Positions 1 to 4,320 of a DNA stretch of 5,084 nt are shown here, piece by piece (the stretch's first letter is position 1; every line of letters starts with the position of its first letter). The position numbers and the translations under genes are program-made. The notes beneath the pieces are model-generated. The model was given only the letters and a program-made list of their open reading frames with translations. It searched no databases and had not been told where the DNA came from. This DNA comes from Caulobacteraceae bacterium. GTDB lineage: Bacteria; Pseudomonadota; Alphaproteobacteria; Caulobacterales; Caulobacteraceae. The stretch is taken from positions 1 to 5,084 of the forward strand of contig JADZBR010000291.1 of NCBI GenBank assembly GCA_020852035.1, given 5' to 3'.

Positions 1-642
1 GCAGGAGAAGTAGGCCCGGCCATAGCCGCCGGTGGCCAGGATCACCGTCTGCGCCTGGAAGCGGTGCAGGGTGCCGTCGTCCAGCTTCCAGGCGGTCACG
101 CCGCGGCAGACGCCGTCGTCCATGATCAGGTCGAGGGCGAAATACTCGATGAAGAACTCGGTCTCGTGCGCCAGCGACTGGCCGTACATGGTGTGCAGCA
201 TGGCGTGGCCGGTGCGGTCGGCCGCCGCGCAGGTGCGCTGGATCGGCGCCTCGCCGTAGTTCTTGGTCATGCCGCCGAAGGCGCGCTGGTAGATCTTGCC
301 ATCCTCGGTGCGCGAGAAGGGCACGCCCCAGTGCTCCAGCTCATAGACGGCGGCGGGCGCGTTGCGGGTCAGGTATTCGATGGCGTCCTGGTCGCCCAGC
401 CAGTCGGACCCCTTGACGGTGTCGTACATGTGCCAGCGCCAGTCGTCCTCGCCCATGTTGCCGAGCGAGGCGGAGATGCCGCCCTGCGCCGCCACGGTGT
501 GCGAGCGGGTGGGGAAGACCTTGGTGATGCAGGCGGTCTTCAGCCCCGCCTGGGCGCAGCCGAGCGCCGCGCGCAGGCCAGAGCCCCCCGCGCCGACGAC
601 CACGACGTCGAACTTGTGGTCGATGAAGGTGTAGGCGGCCAT
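1..642 (-). CDS. sdhA: Succinate dehydrogenase flavoprotein subunit (5' part of gene)
   Basis: Catalytic flavoprotein of respiratory complex II, which oxidises succinate to fumarate in the TCA cycle on the inner face of the cytoplasmic membrane and passes electrons to SdhB. The 214 visible codons are the N-terminal third; the gene runs off the left edge with no stop. Residues 12-26 hold the dinucleotide-binding turn (VVVVGAGGSGLRAA), and RSHTVAAQGG at 46-55 places the His that carries covalent FAD at His48. Further family blocks are GDQDAIEYL (about 82-90) and the FSRTEDGKIYQRAFGG stretch (about 108-123). The active-site His and Arg residues lie beyond the edge. The ATG at 640-642 immediately follows the sdhD stop codon (TAG-ATG, no spacer), so translation is probably coupled. 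sdhB is expected to the left. Nothing in the visible part looks damaged. Confidence 0.97.
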   Translation of the reverse strand, partial: MAAYTFIDHKFDVVVVGAGGSGLRAALGCAQAGLKTACITKVFPTRSHTVAAQGGISASLGNMGEDDWRWHMYDTVKGSDWLGDQDAIEYLTRNAPAAVYELEHWGVPFSRTEDGKIYQRAFGGMTKNYGEAPIQRTCAAADRTGHAMLHTMYGQSLAHETEFFIEYFALDLIMDDGVCRGVTAWKLDDGTLHRFQAQTVILATGGYGRAYFSC

Positions 643-1029
643 CTAGAAGGCTCCGGTGAGGGCGGCCTTGAGGATCGCGAACAGGCCGAGCGCGCCGGCG
701 AGGACGCAGACAGAAACGTTGAGCAAGAGCAGCGCGGCCTTGCTGGTGAAGCGGGTGACGTAGTCCTCGATCACCACCTGCATGGCGTTCTTCGCATGCA
801 CCAGGGCGGCGATCAGCAGCAGCGCCAGGAGGACGGCGTTCACCGGATGGGCGATCCAGTCGGCGGCGTCGAGATAGTCACGGCCGGCCAGCGTCAGGGC
901 CGACCAGACGCCCCAGAGGCCGAGCGGGATCATCAAGAGGCCCGAGGCCCGCTCGACGATGAAGTGGCCGACGCCGTGGTGCGAGGCGCCGAGGCCGAGG
1001 GCGCGCGAGCGCGGCGTGCGAAGGCTCAT
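643..1029 (-). CDS. sdhD: Succinate dehydrogenase membrane anchor subunit SdhD
   Basis: One of two small membrane subunits that anchor complex II and form the ubiquinone and haem b sites. The product has 128 residues, a normal length, with three hydrophobic spans at roughly 31-48, 62-84 and 97-122. The second span ends in a family signature, HAKNAMQVVIEDYV (78-91): His78 aligns with the haem ligand His71 of E. coli SdhD, and Asp89-Tyr90 align with its Asp82-Tyr83 near the quinone. The N-terminal GLGASHHGVGHF block matches the usual glycine/histidine-rich lead-in before span 1. The ATG overlaps the sdhC stop by four bases (ATGA, 1026-1029), and the stop abuts the sdhA start. A longer open frame continues upstream, antisense to lysR, but has no family similarity, so the ATG at 1027-1029 is the start. 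Confidence 0.95.
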   Translation of the reverse strand: MSLRTPRSRALGLGASHHGVGHFIVERASGLLMIPLGLWGVWSALTLAGRDYLDAADWIAHPVNAVLLALLLIAALVHAKNAMQVVIEDYVTRFTSKAALLLLNVSVCVLAGALGLFAILKAALTGAF

Positions 1030-1433
1030 CCGAACGCTCCCATCGAGAAAGCCGCGCCCCAGACCAGCACCGCGCCGATCAGGCCGACGGCGATGCAGAG
1101 GAGGCCCGTCGCGTCGGCGGTCTTCGGATTGAAACCTCGGCCGAGGTCCCAGAAGGTCTGGCGCACATTGTAGGCCAGGTTGAACAGCAGCATCGCCGTC
1201 AGGCCGAACAGCACCAGAAGGCCGAGCGGCGAGCCGAGCACCGCCATATAGCCCTGGTAGGCGCCCAGGCCCGCGGCCAGCGCCAGGGCCCAGCCGGCCA
1301 CGAGCAGGGCCGAGAGATAGAGCGCGAAGATGCTGGCGCGGTGCAGGATCGAGCAGGCCATCGTGATGTGCCAGCGCCACACCTGCAGGTGTGGCGAGAG
1401 CGGCCGTGGCGGTATCTTGGCGGCGTCGGACAT
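1026..1433 (-). CDS. sdhC: Succinate dehydrogenase cytochrome b556 subunit SdhC
   Basis: First gene of the sdh operon and the second membrane anchor of complex II. The product has 135 residues with three membrane spans at about 25-54, 62-88 and 108-130. The family opening is clear: RPLSPHLQVW (10-19), then SILHR (28-32), matching the Ser27/Arg31 quinone-site residues of E. coli SdhC. FWDLGRGF (94-101) marks the end of span 2. The striking feature is in span 2: where E. coli has YHVVVGIRH, with His84 as axial haem ligand, this protein reads FNLAYNVRQ (84-92), so the ligand position is Asn85 (codon 1179-1181) and the second conserved His is Gln92 (codon 1158-1160). The usual Gly after SILHR-x-S/T is also replaced, by Ile35. 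The only histidines are at 15, 22 and 31. The frame is intact and overlaps sdhD by 4 bp. Confidence 0.94.
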   Translation of the reverse strand: MSDAAKIPPRPLSPHLQVWRWHITMACSILHRASIFALYLSALLVAGWALALAAGLGAYQGYMAVLGSPLGLLVLFGLTAMLLFNLAYNVRQTFWDLGRGFNPKTADATGLLCIAVGLIGAVLVWGAAFSMGAFG

Positions 1434-1437
1434 CCTT

Positions 1438-1442
1438 GACTC
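1438..1442. other. GANTC site just upstream of sdhC start
   Basis: A GACTC pentamer lies four bases upstream of the sdhC start codon, within the leader of the sdh transcript. GANTC is the target of the cell-cycle methyltransferase CcrM in alphaproteobacteria. It lies downstream of the inferred promoter, so an effect on transcription is not assured. Confidence 0.4.
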
Positions 1443-1475
1443 TCGATTGAACCCTGGCGCGTACGGATGGCGCCG

Positions 1476-1503
1476 CTTTTAGGCCGCGCCCCTTGGGTGT
1501 CAA
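1476..1503 (-). promoter_or_regulatory. Promoter of the sdhCDAB operon
   Basis: Read on the minus strand, a perfect TTGACA (1503-1498) is followed after 16 bases by TAAAAG (1481-1476), four of six matches to a sigma-70 -10 box. This predicts a start near 1469 and a leader of about 36 nt. It is the only strong -35 element in the gap between sdhC and the divergent lysR, and it faces the operon. The exact -10 register is uncertain. Confidence 0.6.
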
Positions 1504-1530
1504 CGAACCGGCCCGAAGCCCCGCCAGAAC

Positions 1531-1547
1531 TTGCGAACCCTTCGCAA
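1531..1547. promoter_or_regulatory. Perfect 17-bp dyad, candidate LysR-type activator site for sdh
   Basis: TTGCGAA-CCC-TTCGCAA is a perfect inverted repeat in the divergent sdhC/lysR gap. Its centre (1539) is about 70 bases upstream of the inferred sdh start point, close to the -65 position where LysR-type regulators commonly bind to activate a target. That the neighbouring regulator binds here is inference from position and symmetry; the dyad itself is seen directly. Confidence 0.5.
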
Positions 1548-1576
1548 CTGGAGAACCCTCGGCGGCCGGCAAGTCG

Positions 1577-1591
1577 TTCGCCCAGCGCGAA
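1577..1591. promoter_or_regulatory. Dyad TTCGC-N5-GCGAA, second candidate LysR-type site
   Basis: TTCGC (1577-1581) and GCGAA (1587-1591) form a 5-bp interrupted palindrome whose T1578 and A1590 give the T-N11-A pattern of LysR-type binding boxes. The same half-sites and spacing recur at 1641-1655, 64 bp (about six helical turns) away. Confidence 0.4.
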
Positions 1592-1608
1592 GACACTCCA
1601 ATACGCGC

Positions 1609-1637
1609 TTCGGCGCAATGCGCGATGAGCGTATATA
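1609..1637 (+). promoter_or_regulatory. Possible lysR promoter
   Basis: TATATA at 1632-1637 is the only AT-rich hexamer of -10 type just before lysR. A poor -35 (TTCGGC, 1609-1614) stands 17 bases upstream. The start would fall near 1644, giving a leader of about 14 nt. The weak -35 would suit a regulated or low-level promoter. This also argues against the ATG at 1625, which lies upstream of the -10. Confidence 0.35.
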
Positions 1638-1638
1638 G

Positions 1639-1657
1639 CCTTCGCGAAAGGCGAAGG
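1639..1657 (+). promoter_or_regulatory. Inverted repeat enclosing the lysR Shine-Dalgarno
   Basis: CCTTCGC (1639-1645), GAAAG (1646-1650) and GCGAAGG (1651-1657) form a perfect 7-bp stem with a 5-nt loop ending one base before the lysR ATG. The best Shine-Dalgarno, GAAAGG (1646-1651), lies in the loop. Its core, TTCGC-N5-GCGAA, repeats the 1577-1591 dyad. It can be read as a DNA operator for autorepression or, if transcription starts upstream of 1639, as an RNA hairpin over the initiation site. Confidence 0.45.
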
Positions 1658-2548
1658 ATGCGCTTCGATCTCACCGACCTGCGGCTGTTCTGCGAGATCG
1701 CCGACGCCGGCTCGATCACCGCCGGCGCGGAACGGTCCTCGCTGGCCCTGGCGGCCGCCTCCACCCGTGTGCGGGCGATGGAGGAGACGCTGGGCGCGCC
1801 GCTCTTCCTTCGCTCGCGGCGAGGCGTCTCGCTGACGCCGGCGGGCCTCGTCCTGCTGCGCCATGCCCGCGCCCTGCTCGAACGCTCCGCGCGCCTGCGC
1901 GAGGACCTCGCCGCCTTCTCCCCGGGCCTGGCCGGCGAGGTGCGGGTGCTGGCCAACACCAACGCCATCACCGAGTTCCTGCCCGAGGCGATGAGCCGCT
2001 TCCTGGCCGACCATCCGGGCCTGTCGGTGAACCTGGAGGAGCGCCTCTCCGACGAGGTGGTCGGGCTGATCGCCGAGGGCGTCGGCGACATCGGCATCGC
2101 CGCCGCGACCGTGGACTTCGGCCGCCTGCAGACCTTCCCGTTCCGCTCCGACCGCTTCGTGGTGGTGGCCCCCGCCGGCCACCCGCTGGCCGCCCGCAGC
2201 CATGCGGCCTTCGCCGAGGTGCTGGCCTACGACCTCGTGGGGCTGGATCGCGCCAGTTCGCTGCAGCGGTTCCTGGCCGGCAAGGCGGCCGGCCTGGGCC
2301 TGCCGCTGCGCCTGCGGGTGCAGCTGCGCAGCTTCGACGCCGTTTGCCGGATGGTCGAGGGCGGCGTCGGCGTAGGGGTCGCGCCGGAGACCACGGCGCG
2401 GCGAGCGGCGCAGACGATGAACCTGGCGATCATCGAGCTGGACGACCCCTGGGCGCTGCGCGACCTGACCATCTGCGTGCGCGACATCGCCGAGCTGCGC
2501 CCGTCGGCCCGGGCGCTGGTGGAGAGCCTGGCCTCCCCTCCCCCTTGA
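1658..2548 (+). CDS. LysR-type transcriptional regulator, divergent from sdh
   Basis: DNA-binding regulator of 296 residues, the usual LysR length. Residues 5-63 form the winged helix-turn-helix: DLRLFCEIADAGSITAGAE, then an alanine-rich recognition segment, then LGAPLFLRSRRGVSLTPAG. A linker helix (about 64-90) leads to a periplasmic-binding-type effector domain (about 93-290), with FLPEAMSRFLADHPGLSVNLE and VVVAPAGHPLA as typical blocks. The ATG at 1658 was chosen because the fold starts directly there and GAAAGG is six bases upstream; in-frame TTG (1493) and ATG (1625) would add an unlikely arginine-rich leader. The effector is not recognisable. The divergent layout with dyads suggests autoregulation and control of sdhCDAB, which is inferred. 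The last residues (SPPP) and the TGA lie inside repeat copy 1, so the C-terminus may have been reset by repeat insertion. Confidence 0.93.
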   Translation: MRFDLTDLRLFCEIADAGSITAGAERSSLALAAASTRVRAMEETLGAPLFLRSRRGVSLTPAGLVLLRHARALLERSARLREDLAAFSPGLAGEVRVLANTNAITEFLPEAMSRFLADHPGLSVNLEERLSDEVVGLIAEGVGDIGIAAATVDFGRLQTFPFRSDRFVVVAPAGHPLAARSHAAFAEVLAYDLVGLDRASSLQRFLAGKAAGLGLPLRLRVQLRSFDAVCRMVEGGVGVGVAPETTARRAAQTMNLAIIELDDPWALRDLTICVRDIAELRPSARALVESLASPPP

Positions 2549-2570
2549 GGGGAGGGGTCGGGGGTGGGGG
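2535..2570 (+). terminator. Hairpin plus four-G-run motif at the lysR 3' end
   Basis: The stem CCCCTCCCC/GGGGAGGGG with loop CTTGA contains the lysR stop codon at its loop edge (TGA, 2546-2548). Four G-runs follow with 1-2 base spacers (2549-2552, 2554-2557, 2560-2564, 2566-2570), a strong G-quadruplex pattern on the strand that becomes lysR mRNA. No T-tract follows, so any terminator role is non-classical and inferred. Confidence 0.4.
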
Positions 2571-2634
2571 TGCAGGCCTGTGACTCTCTGGAAGGGCTCA
2601 GGGTGGGGCTTCGCCGGATAATCCTCCGCTGACA

Positions 2635-2669
2635 CCCCCACCCCAACCCCTCCCCTCAAGGGGGAGGGG
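2635..2669 (-). terminator. Mirror-image hairpin plus four-G-run motif at the zapE 3' end
   Basis: On the minus strand the same stem occurs (2669-2661 with 2655-2647) with the zapE TGA at 2658-2656 in the loop. It is followed by G-runs at 2655-2652, 2650-2647, 2644-2641 and 2639-2635. The zapE transcript therefore ends in the same hairpin/quadruplex structure as the lysR transcript. No U-tract is seen. Confidence 0.4.
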
Positions 2670-3768
2670 CTCTTTCCGCCAGCCAGTCGGCCGAGCGCAT
2701 CTCCTGCAGGCGCGAGGCGGTGCGCTCGAACTCGAAGGCGCCGTCGCCCTCCGGGTAGAGCGCCGCCGGCTCGGCCTCGGCCAGGGTCACCAGCTTGGCG
2801 CGGGCCTCGTAGAGCGCGTCGATCAGGGTGACGAACCGGCGGGCGGCCTCGCGGCGGGCGGGGACCAGCTTCGGCGCCTCCTCCAGGAACACCGTGTGGA
2901 AGCGCGCCGCCAGCGCCAAGTAGTCGTTCGGCCCCAGCGGGCGCTCGCAAAGCTCCGCGAAGGTCGCGCGCACCAGGCCGCCGGCGGTGCGCGGCAGCAC
3001 CACCTCGCGGCCCAGCACCTCCAGCCGGGCCTCGCAGGGCTCGATGCCGTCGAGCACGTCCAGCCAGAGGCGGTCGTAGGCCCGGCGATGGTCCGGGTCG
3101 ATCGGCGAGAACCAGACGCCCGCCGCCCGCAGCCGGTCGAGCCGGTAGTCGCGCGGCCCGGCCAGTTCGACGATCTCCAGCTTCTGTTTCAGAAGGCCGA
3201 TGAACGGCAGGAAGAGCTGGCGGTTGATGCCGTCCTTGTAGAGCGCGTCCGGCGGGCGGTTGGAGGTCGCCACCACCGTCACCCCGTGCTCGAACAGCGC
3301 CTCGAACAGGCGTCCGAGGATCATCGCGTCGGCGATGTCGGTCACCTGGAACTCGTCGAAGCACAGCAGGCGCGCCTGCCTCGCCAGCACCGCGGCGGTC
3401 GGCGGGATCGGGTCGTCGCCCCTGTGCTGGCCGAAGCGGGCCTTGCGGGCGGCCGCGTCGCCCTTGCGCCAGGCGTCGATCAGCCGGTGGGCCTCGCCCA
3501 TGAAGACGTGGAAGTGGGTGCGCCGCTTGGGCGTCACGGGGCTTGAGTCGCAGAAGAGGTCCATCAGCATGGACTTGCCGCGCCCCACCGGCCCCCAGAG
3601 GTAGACGCCGCGTACGCCCTTGGCCTTGCGGAAGAAGCCCGGCTCGTCGGCGGCGAGGTCGCGCTCGACCCGCTCCAGAGCCGTCAGCGCGGCGTCCTGC
3701 GCCGGGTCGGGGCGGATCGTTCCGTCCGCCAGATGGGCGTCATAGGCGGTGCGGACGGCGCTCGGCAT
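2656..3768 (-). CDS. zapE: Cell division protein ZapE (AFG1-family ATPase)
   Basis: Cytoplasmic P-loop ATPase of 370 residues (E. coli ZapE has 375). In E. coli, ZapE is reported to act on the FtsZ ring during constriction; the mitochondrial relative AFG1/LACE1 acts in respiratory-complex protein quality control. Seen here: Walker A GPVGRGKS (59-66), Walker B LLCFDEFQVTDIADAM (134-149, acidic pair Asp138-Glu139), sensor block VVATSNRPPDALYKDGINRQ (165-184), and a C-terminal FEFERTASRLQEM segment. The ATG at 3766-3768 begins the family's MPSAVRTAYDAHL opening; an in-frame TTG at 3802-3804 would add 12 arginine-rich residues and is less likely. The Shine-Dalgarno (GGCGGGG) sits in the arm of a GC-rich hairpin. 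The final APPP and stop codon come from repeat copy 1. Adjacency to sdh hints at a link with respiration, but it is convergent and not co-transcribed. Confidence 0.94.
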   Translation of the reverse strand: MPSAVRTAYDAHLADGTIRPDPAQDAALTALERVERDLAADEPGFFRKAKGVRGVYLWGPVGRGKSMLMDLFCDSSPVTPKRRTHFHVFMGEAHRLIDAWRKGDAAARKARFGQHRGDDPIPPTAAVLARQARLLCFDEFQVTDIADAMILGRLFEALFEHGVTVVATSNRPPDALYKDGINRQLFLPFIGLLKQKLEIVELAGPRDYRLDRLRAAGVWFSPIDPDHRRAYDRLWLDVLDGIEPCEARLEVLGREVVLPRTAGGLVRATFAELCERPLGPNDYLALAARFHTVFLEEAPKLVPARREAARRFVTLIDALYEARAKLVTLAEAEPAALYPEGDGAFEFERTASRLQEMRSADWLAERAPPP

Positions 3769-3771
3769 CGC

Positions 3772-3794
3772 GCCCCGCCTAGCGCGGGCGGGGC
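3772..3794 (-). promoter_or_regulatory. GC-rich hairpin over the zapE ribosome-binding site
   Basis: On the minus strand GCCCCGCC, a 7-nt loop, and GGCGGGGC form a perfect all-GC 8-bp stem ending three bases before the zapE ATG. The only purine-rich stretch able to serve as Shine-Dalgarno lies in the 3' arm. In zapE mRNA this stem would be expected to limit initiation; it could instead be a chance feature of GC-rich DNA or a protein-binding palindrome. Confidence 0.4.
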
Positions 3795-3807
3795 TCGCGC
3801 TCAATGC

Positions 3808-3833
3808 GGAACGTCGCGGCGGGCTCGGCGGTT
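3808..3833 (+). promoter_or_regulatory. Possible EcfG/SigT-type (general stress) promoter
   Basis: GGAAC at 3808-3812 is followed by 17 bases and GGTT (3830-3833), or 16 bases and CGGTT. The alphaproteobacterial general-stress sigma factor (SigT in Caulobacter) recognises GGAAC-N16/17-CGTT, so the -35 is exact and the -10 has one mismatch. The start would fall near 3840, about 25 nt before the small gene's ATG. No convincing sigma-70 promoter is visible in the same gap. Confidence 0.35.
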
Positions 3834-3865
3834 GGGACCCTCAGCATCCAAACCGGAGGACGGAC

Positions 3866-4114
3866 ATGCCCAACGCGCCCCGCAGCTTCCAGACCGACAC
3901 GCCGAAGGCCAACCACGCCGCCCGGGAGGGCGACGGAATCGGCGAACTGGAGGCCATGCAGGACCCCGGCGGCGCTGCAGACGCCGCGGACATCCCCGAG
4001 GAAGAGGACTTCGCCGACCGCAGCCGCCCCGGCGACCGCAATGAGGCCGACTGGGCGCACGGGCCCAAGACCCGCGCCCGCTCCAAGGAGATCATCAACG
4101 GCCGGCTGACTTAG
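3866..4114 (+). CDS. Small acidic hydrophilic protein of unknown function
   Basis: An 82-residue protein that I do not recognise. The ATG at 3866 has an excellent Shine-Dalgarno (GGAGGA, 3855-3860) five bases upstream; this is the main evidence that it is a real gene. The protein has no signal peptide or hydrophobic span and no cysteine. It is rich in Asp, Glu, Ala, Pro and Gly, with an acidic centre (IPEEEDFADRS, about 43-53) and a more basic end (HGPKTRARSKEIINGRLT, about 65-82), and looks largely disordered. It is divergent from zapE and stands alone: the stop is five bases before repeat copy 2, and the next gene is on the other strand. A possible general-stress promoter precedes it. Small soluble proteins of this kind are common among stress-induced genes, but a stress role is inferred only. 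Homologues in related genomes would confirm it. Confidence 0.72.
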   Translation: MPNAPRSFQTDTPKANHAAREGDGIGELEAMQDPGGAADAADIPEEEDFADRSRPGDRNEADWAHGPKTRARSKEIINGRLT

Positions 4115-4118
4115 GCAT

Positions 4119-4259
4119 AGCCCCTCCCCCTTGAGGGGAGGGGTTGGGGTGGGGGTGTCAGCGGAGGACTTTCCGGCGAAGCACCACCCTGAGACCTTCT
4201 CCGAGAGTCACAGGCCTACACCCCCACCCCCGGCCCCTCCCCTCAAGGGGGAGGGGAGG
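4119..4259 (-). repeat. Intergenic repeat copy 2 (inverted relative to copy 1)
   Basis: A 141-bp element nearly identical to copy 1 in the opposite orientation, so the pair forms long inverted repeats flanking zapE and the small gene (2672-4118). It has the same paired end hairpins (4121-4129 with 4135-4143; 4234-4242 with 4248-4256) and the same central GANTC, here GAGTC at 4205-4209. Most differences fall in the central part; the outer arms are almost unchanged, which suggests the arms are the constrained part. It lies between the small gene's stop and the rplS terminator and codes for nothing. Confidence 0.92.
4121..4155 (+). terminator. Hairpin plus four-G-run motif after the small gene
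   Basis: The left end of repeat copy 2 starts seven bases after the small gene's stop. It gives its transcript the 9-bp CCCCTCCCC/GGGGAGGGG stem followed by G-runs at 4135-4138, 4140-4143, 4146-4149 and 4151-4155. No T-tract follows. The classical terminator at 4267-4297 lies downstream and could also serve this transcript. Confidence 0.35.
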
Positions 4260-4266
4260 TTCATGC

Positions 4267-4297
4267 AAAAGGGCCGGACATCGCGTCCGGCCCTTTT
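4267..4297. terminator. Bidirectional intrinsic terminator (rplS and small gene)
   Basis: AAAAGGGCCGGAC (4267-4279), loop ATCGC, and GTCCGGCCCTTTT (4285-4297) form a perfect 13-bp stem with a GC core and A/T ends, so either strand produces a stem ending in four U residues. It begins 24 bases after the rplS stop on the minus strand and follows repeat copy 2 on the plus strand, so it most likely ends the rplS transcript and catches read-through from the left. Confidence 0.9.
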
Positions 4298-4320
4298 CAT
4301 GTTCGGATGGCTCTGGAAGC

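Larger units (their letters stand above)
2532..2671 (+). repeat. Intergenic repeat copy 1 (~140 bp, inverted ends, GANTC inside)
   Basis: This element matches the reverse complement of 4119-4259 with roughly 8 differences, including a one-base indel, by hand alignment (about 94% identity). Its ends are inverted copies of one another, roughly 38 bp each, built of C-runs, a CTTGA/TCAAG loop and G-runs. Each end is itself a 9-bp hairpin (2535-2543 with 2549-2557; 2647-2655 with 2661-2669). The less symmetric core holds GACTC at 2582-2586, a GANTC methylation site conserved in copy 2. It resembles the long CcrM-site-associated intergenic repeats of Caulobacter, although I cannot confirm family membership. 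It lies between convergent lysR and zapE, and both stop codons fall inside it. It encodes no protein. Confidence 0.92.

Noticed and set aside
64..1173. Long plus-strand open frame of 369 codons across the sdh genes
   Set aside because: It is antisense to sdhA, sdhD and sdhC, all of which are certain. Its protein is a low-complexity Ala/Gly/Arg/Val product typical of GC-rich shadow frames.
1158..1181. Sequencing error or decay as the reason for the missing SdhC histidines
   Set aside because: The reading frame, both gene junctions and the surrounding motifs are intact, and two separate codons would have to be wrong, so real substitution is the simpler reading.
1493..1657. Earlier lysR starts (TTG at 1493, ATG at 1625)
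   Set aside because: They add 55 or 11 residues not seen in LysR proteins, would overlap the sdh -35 element or lie upstream of the predicted lysR -10, and lack a good Shine-Dalgarno.
1030..2097. Upstream extension of the sdhD frame on the minus strand, making a 484-codon frame
   Set aside because: Only residues from the ATG at 1029 match SdhD. The rest lies antisense to lysR and sdhC's own frame, is Arg/Ser-rich and has no family pattern, so it is not a fusion.
1199..3364. 721-codon minus-strand open frame spanning lysR, repeat copy 1 and most of zapE
   Set aside because: It is a shadow of zapE in another frame and antisense to lysR; it also reads straight through the repeat. High GC content explains the lack of stops.
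2896..3546. Plus-strand open frame of 216 codons opposite zapE
   Set aside because: Antisense to a gene with intact Walker A, Walker B and sensor motifs; no start signal or family pattern.
3769..3804. TTG start for zapE at 3802-3804
   Set aside because: Adds 12 Arg/Ala-rich residues beyond the normal family N-terminus; the ATG at 3766-3768 gives the expected length and family opening.
2532..4259. CRISPR array or composite transposon formed by the two repeats
   Set aside because: There are only two copies, in opposite orientation and 1.45 kb apart, with a housekeeping gene between and no transposase or spacer structure.
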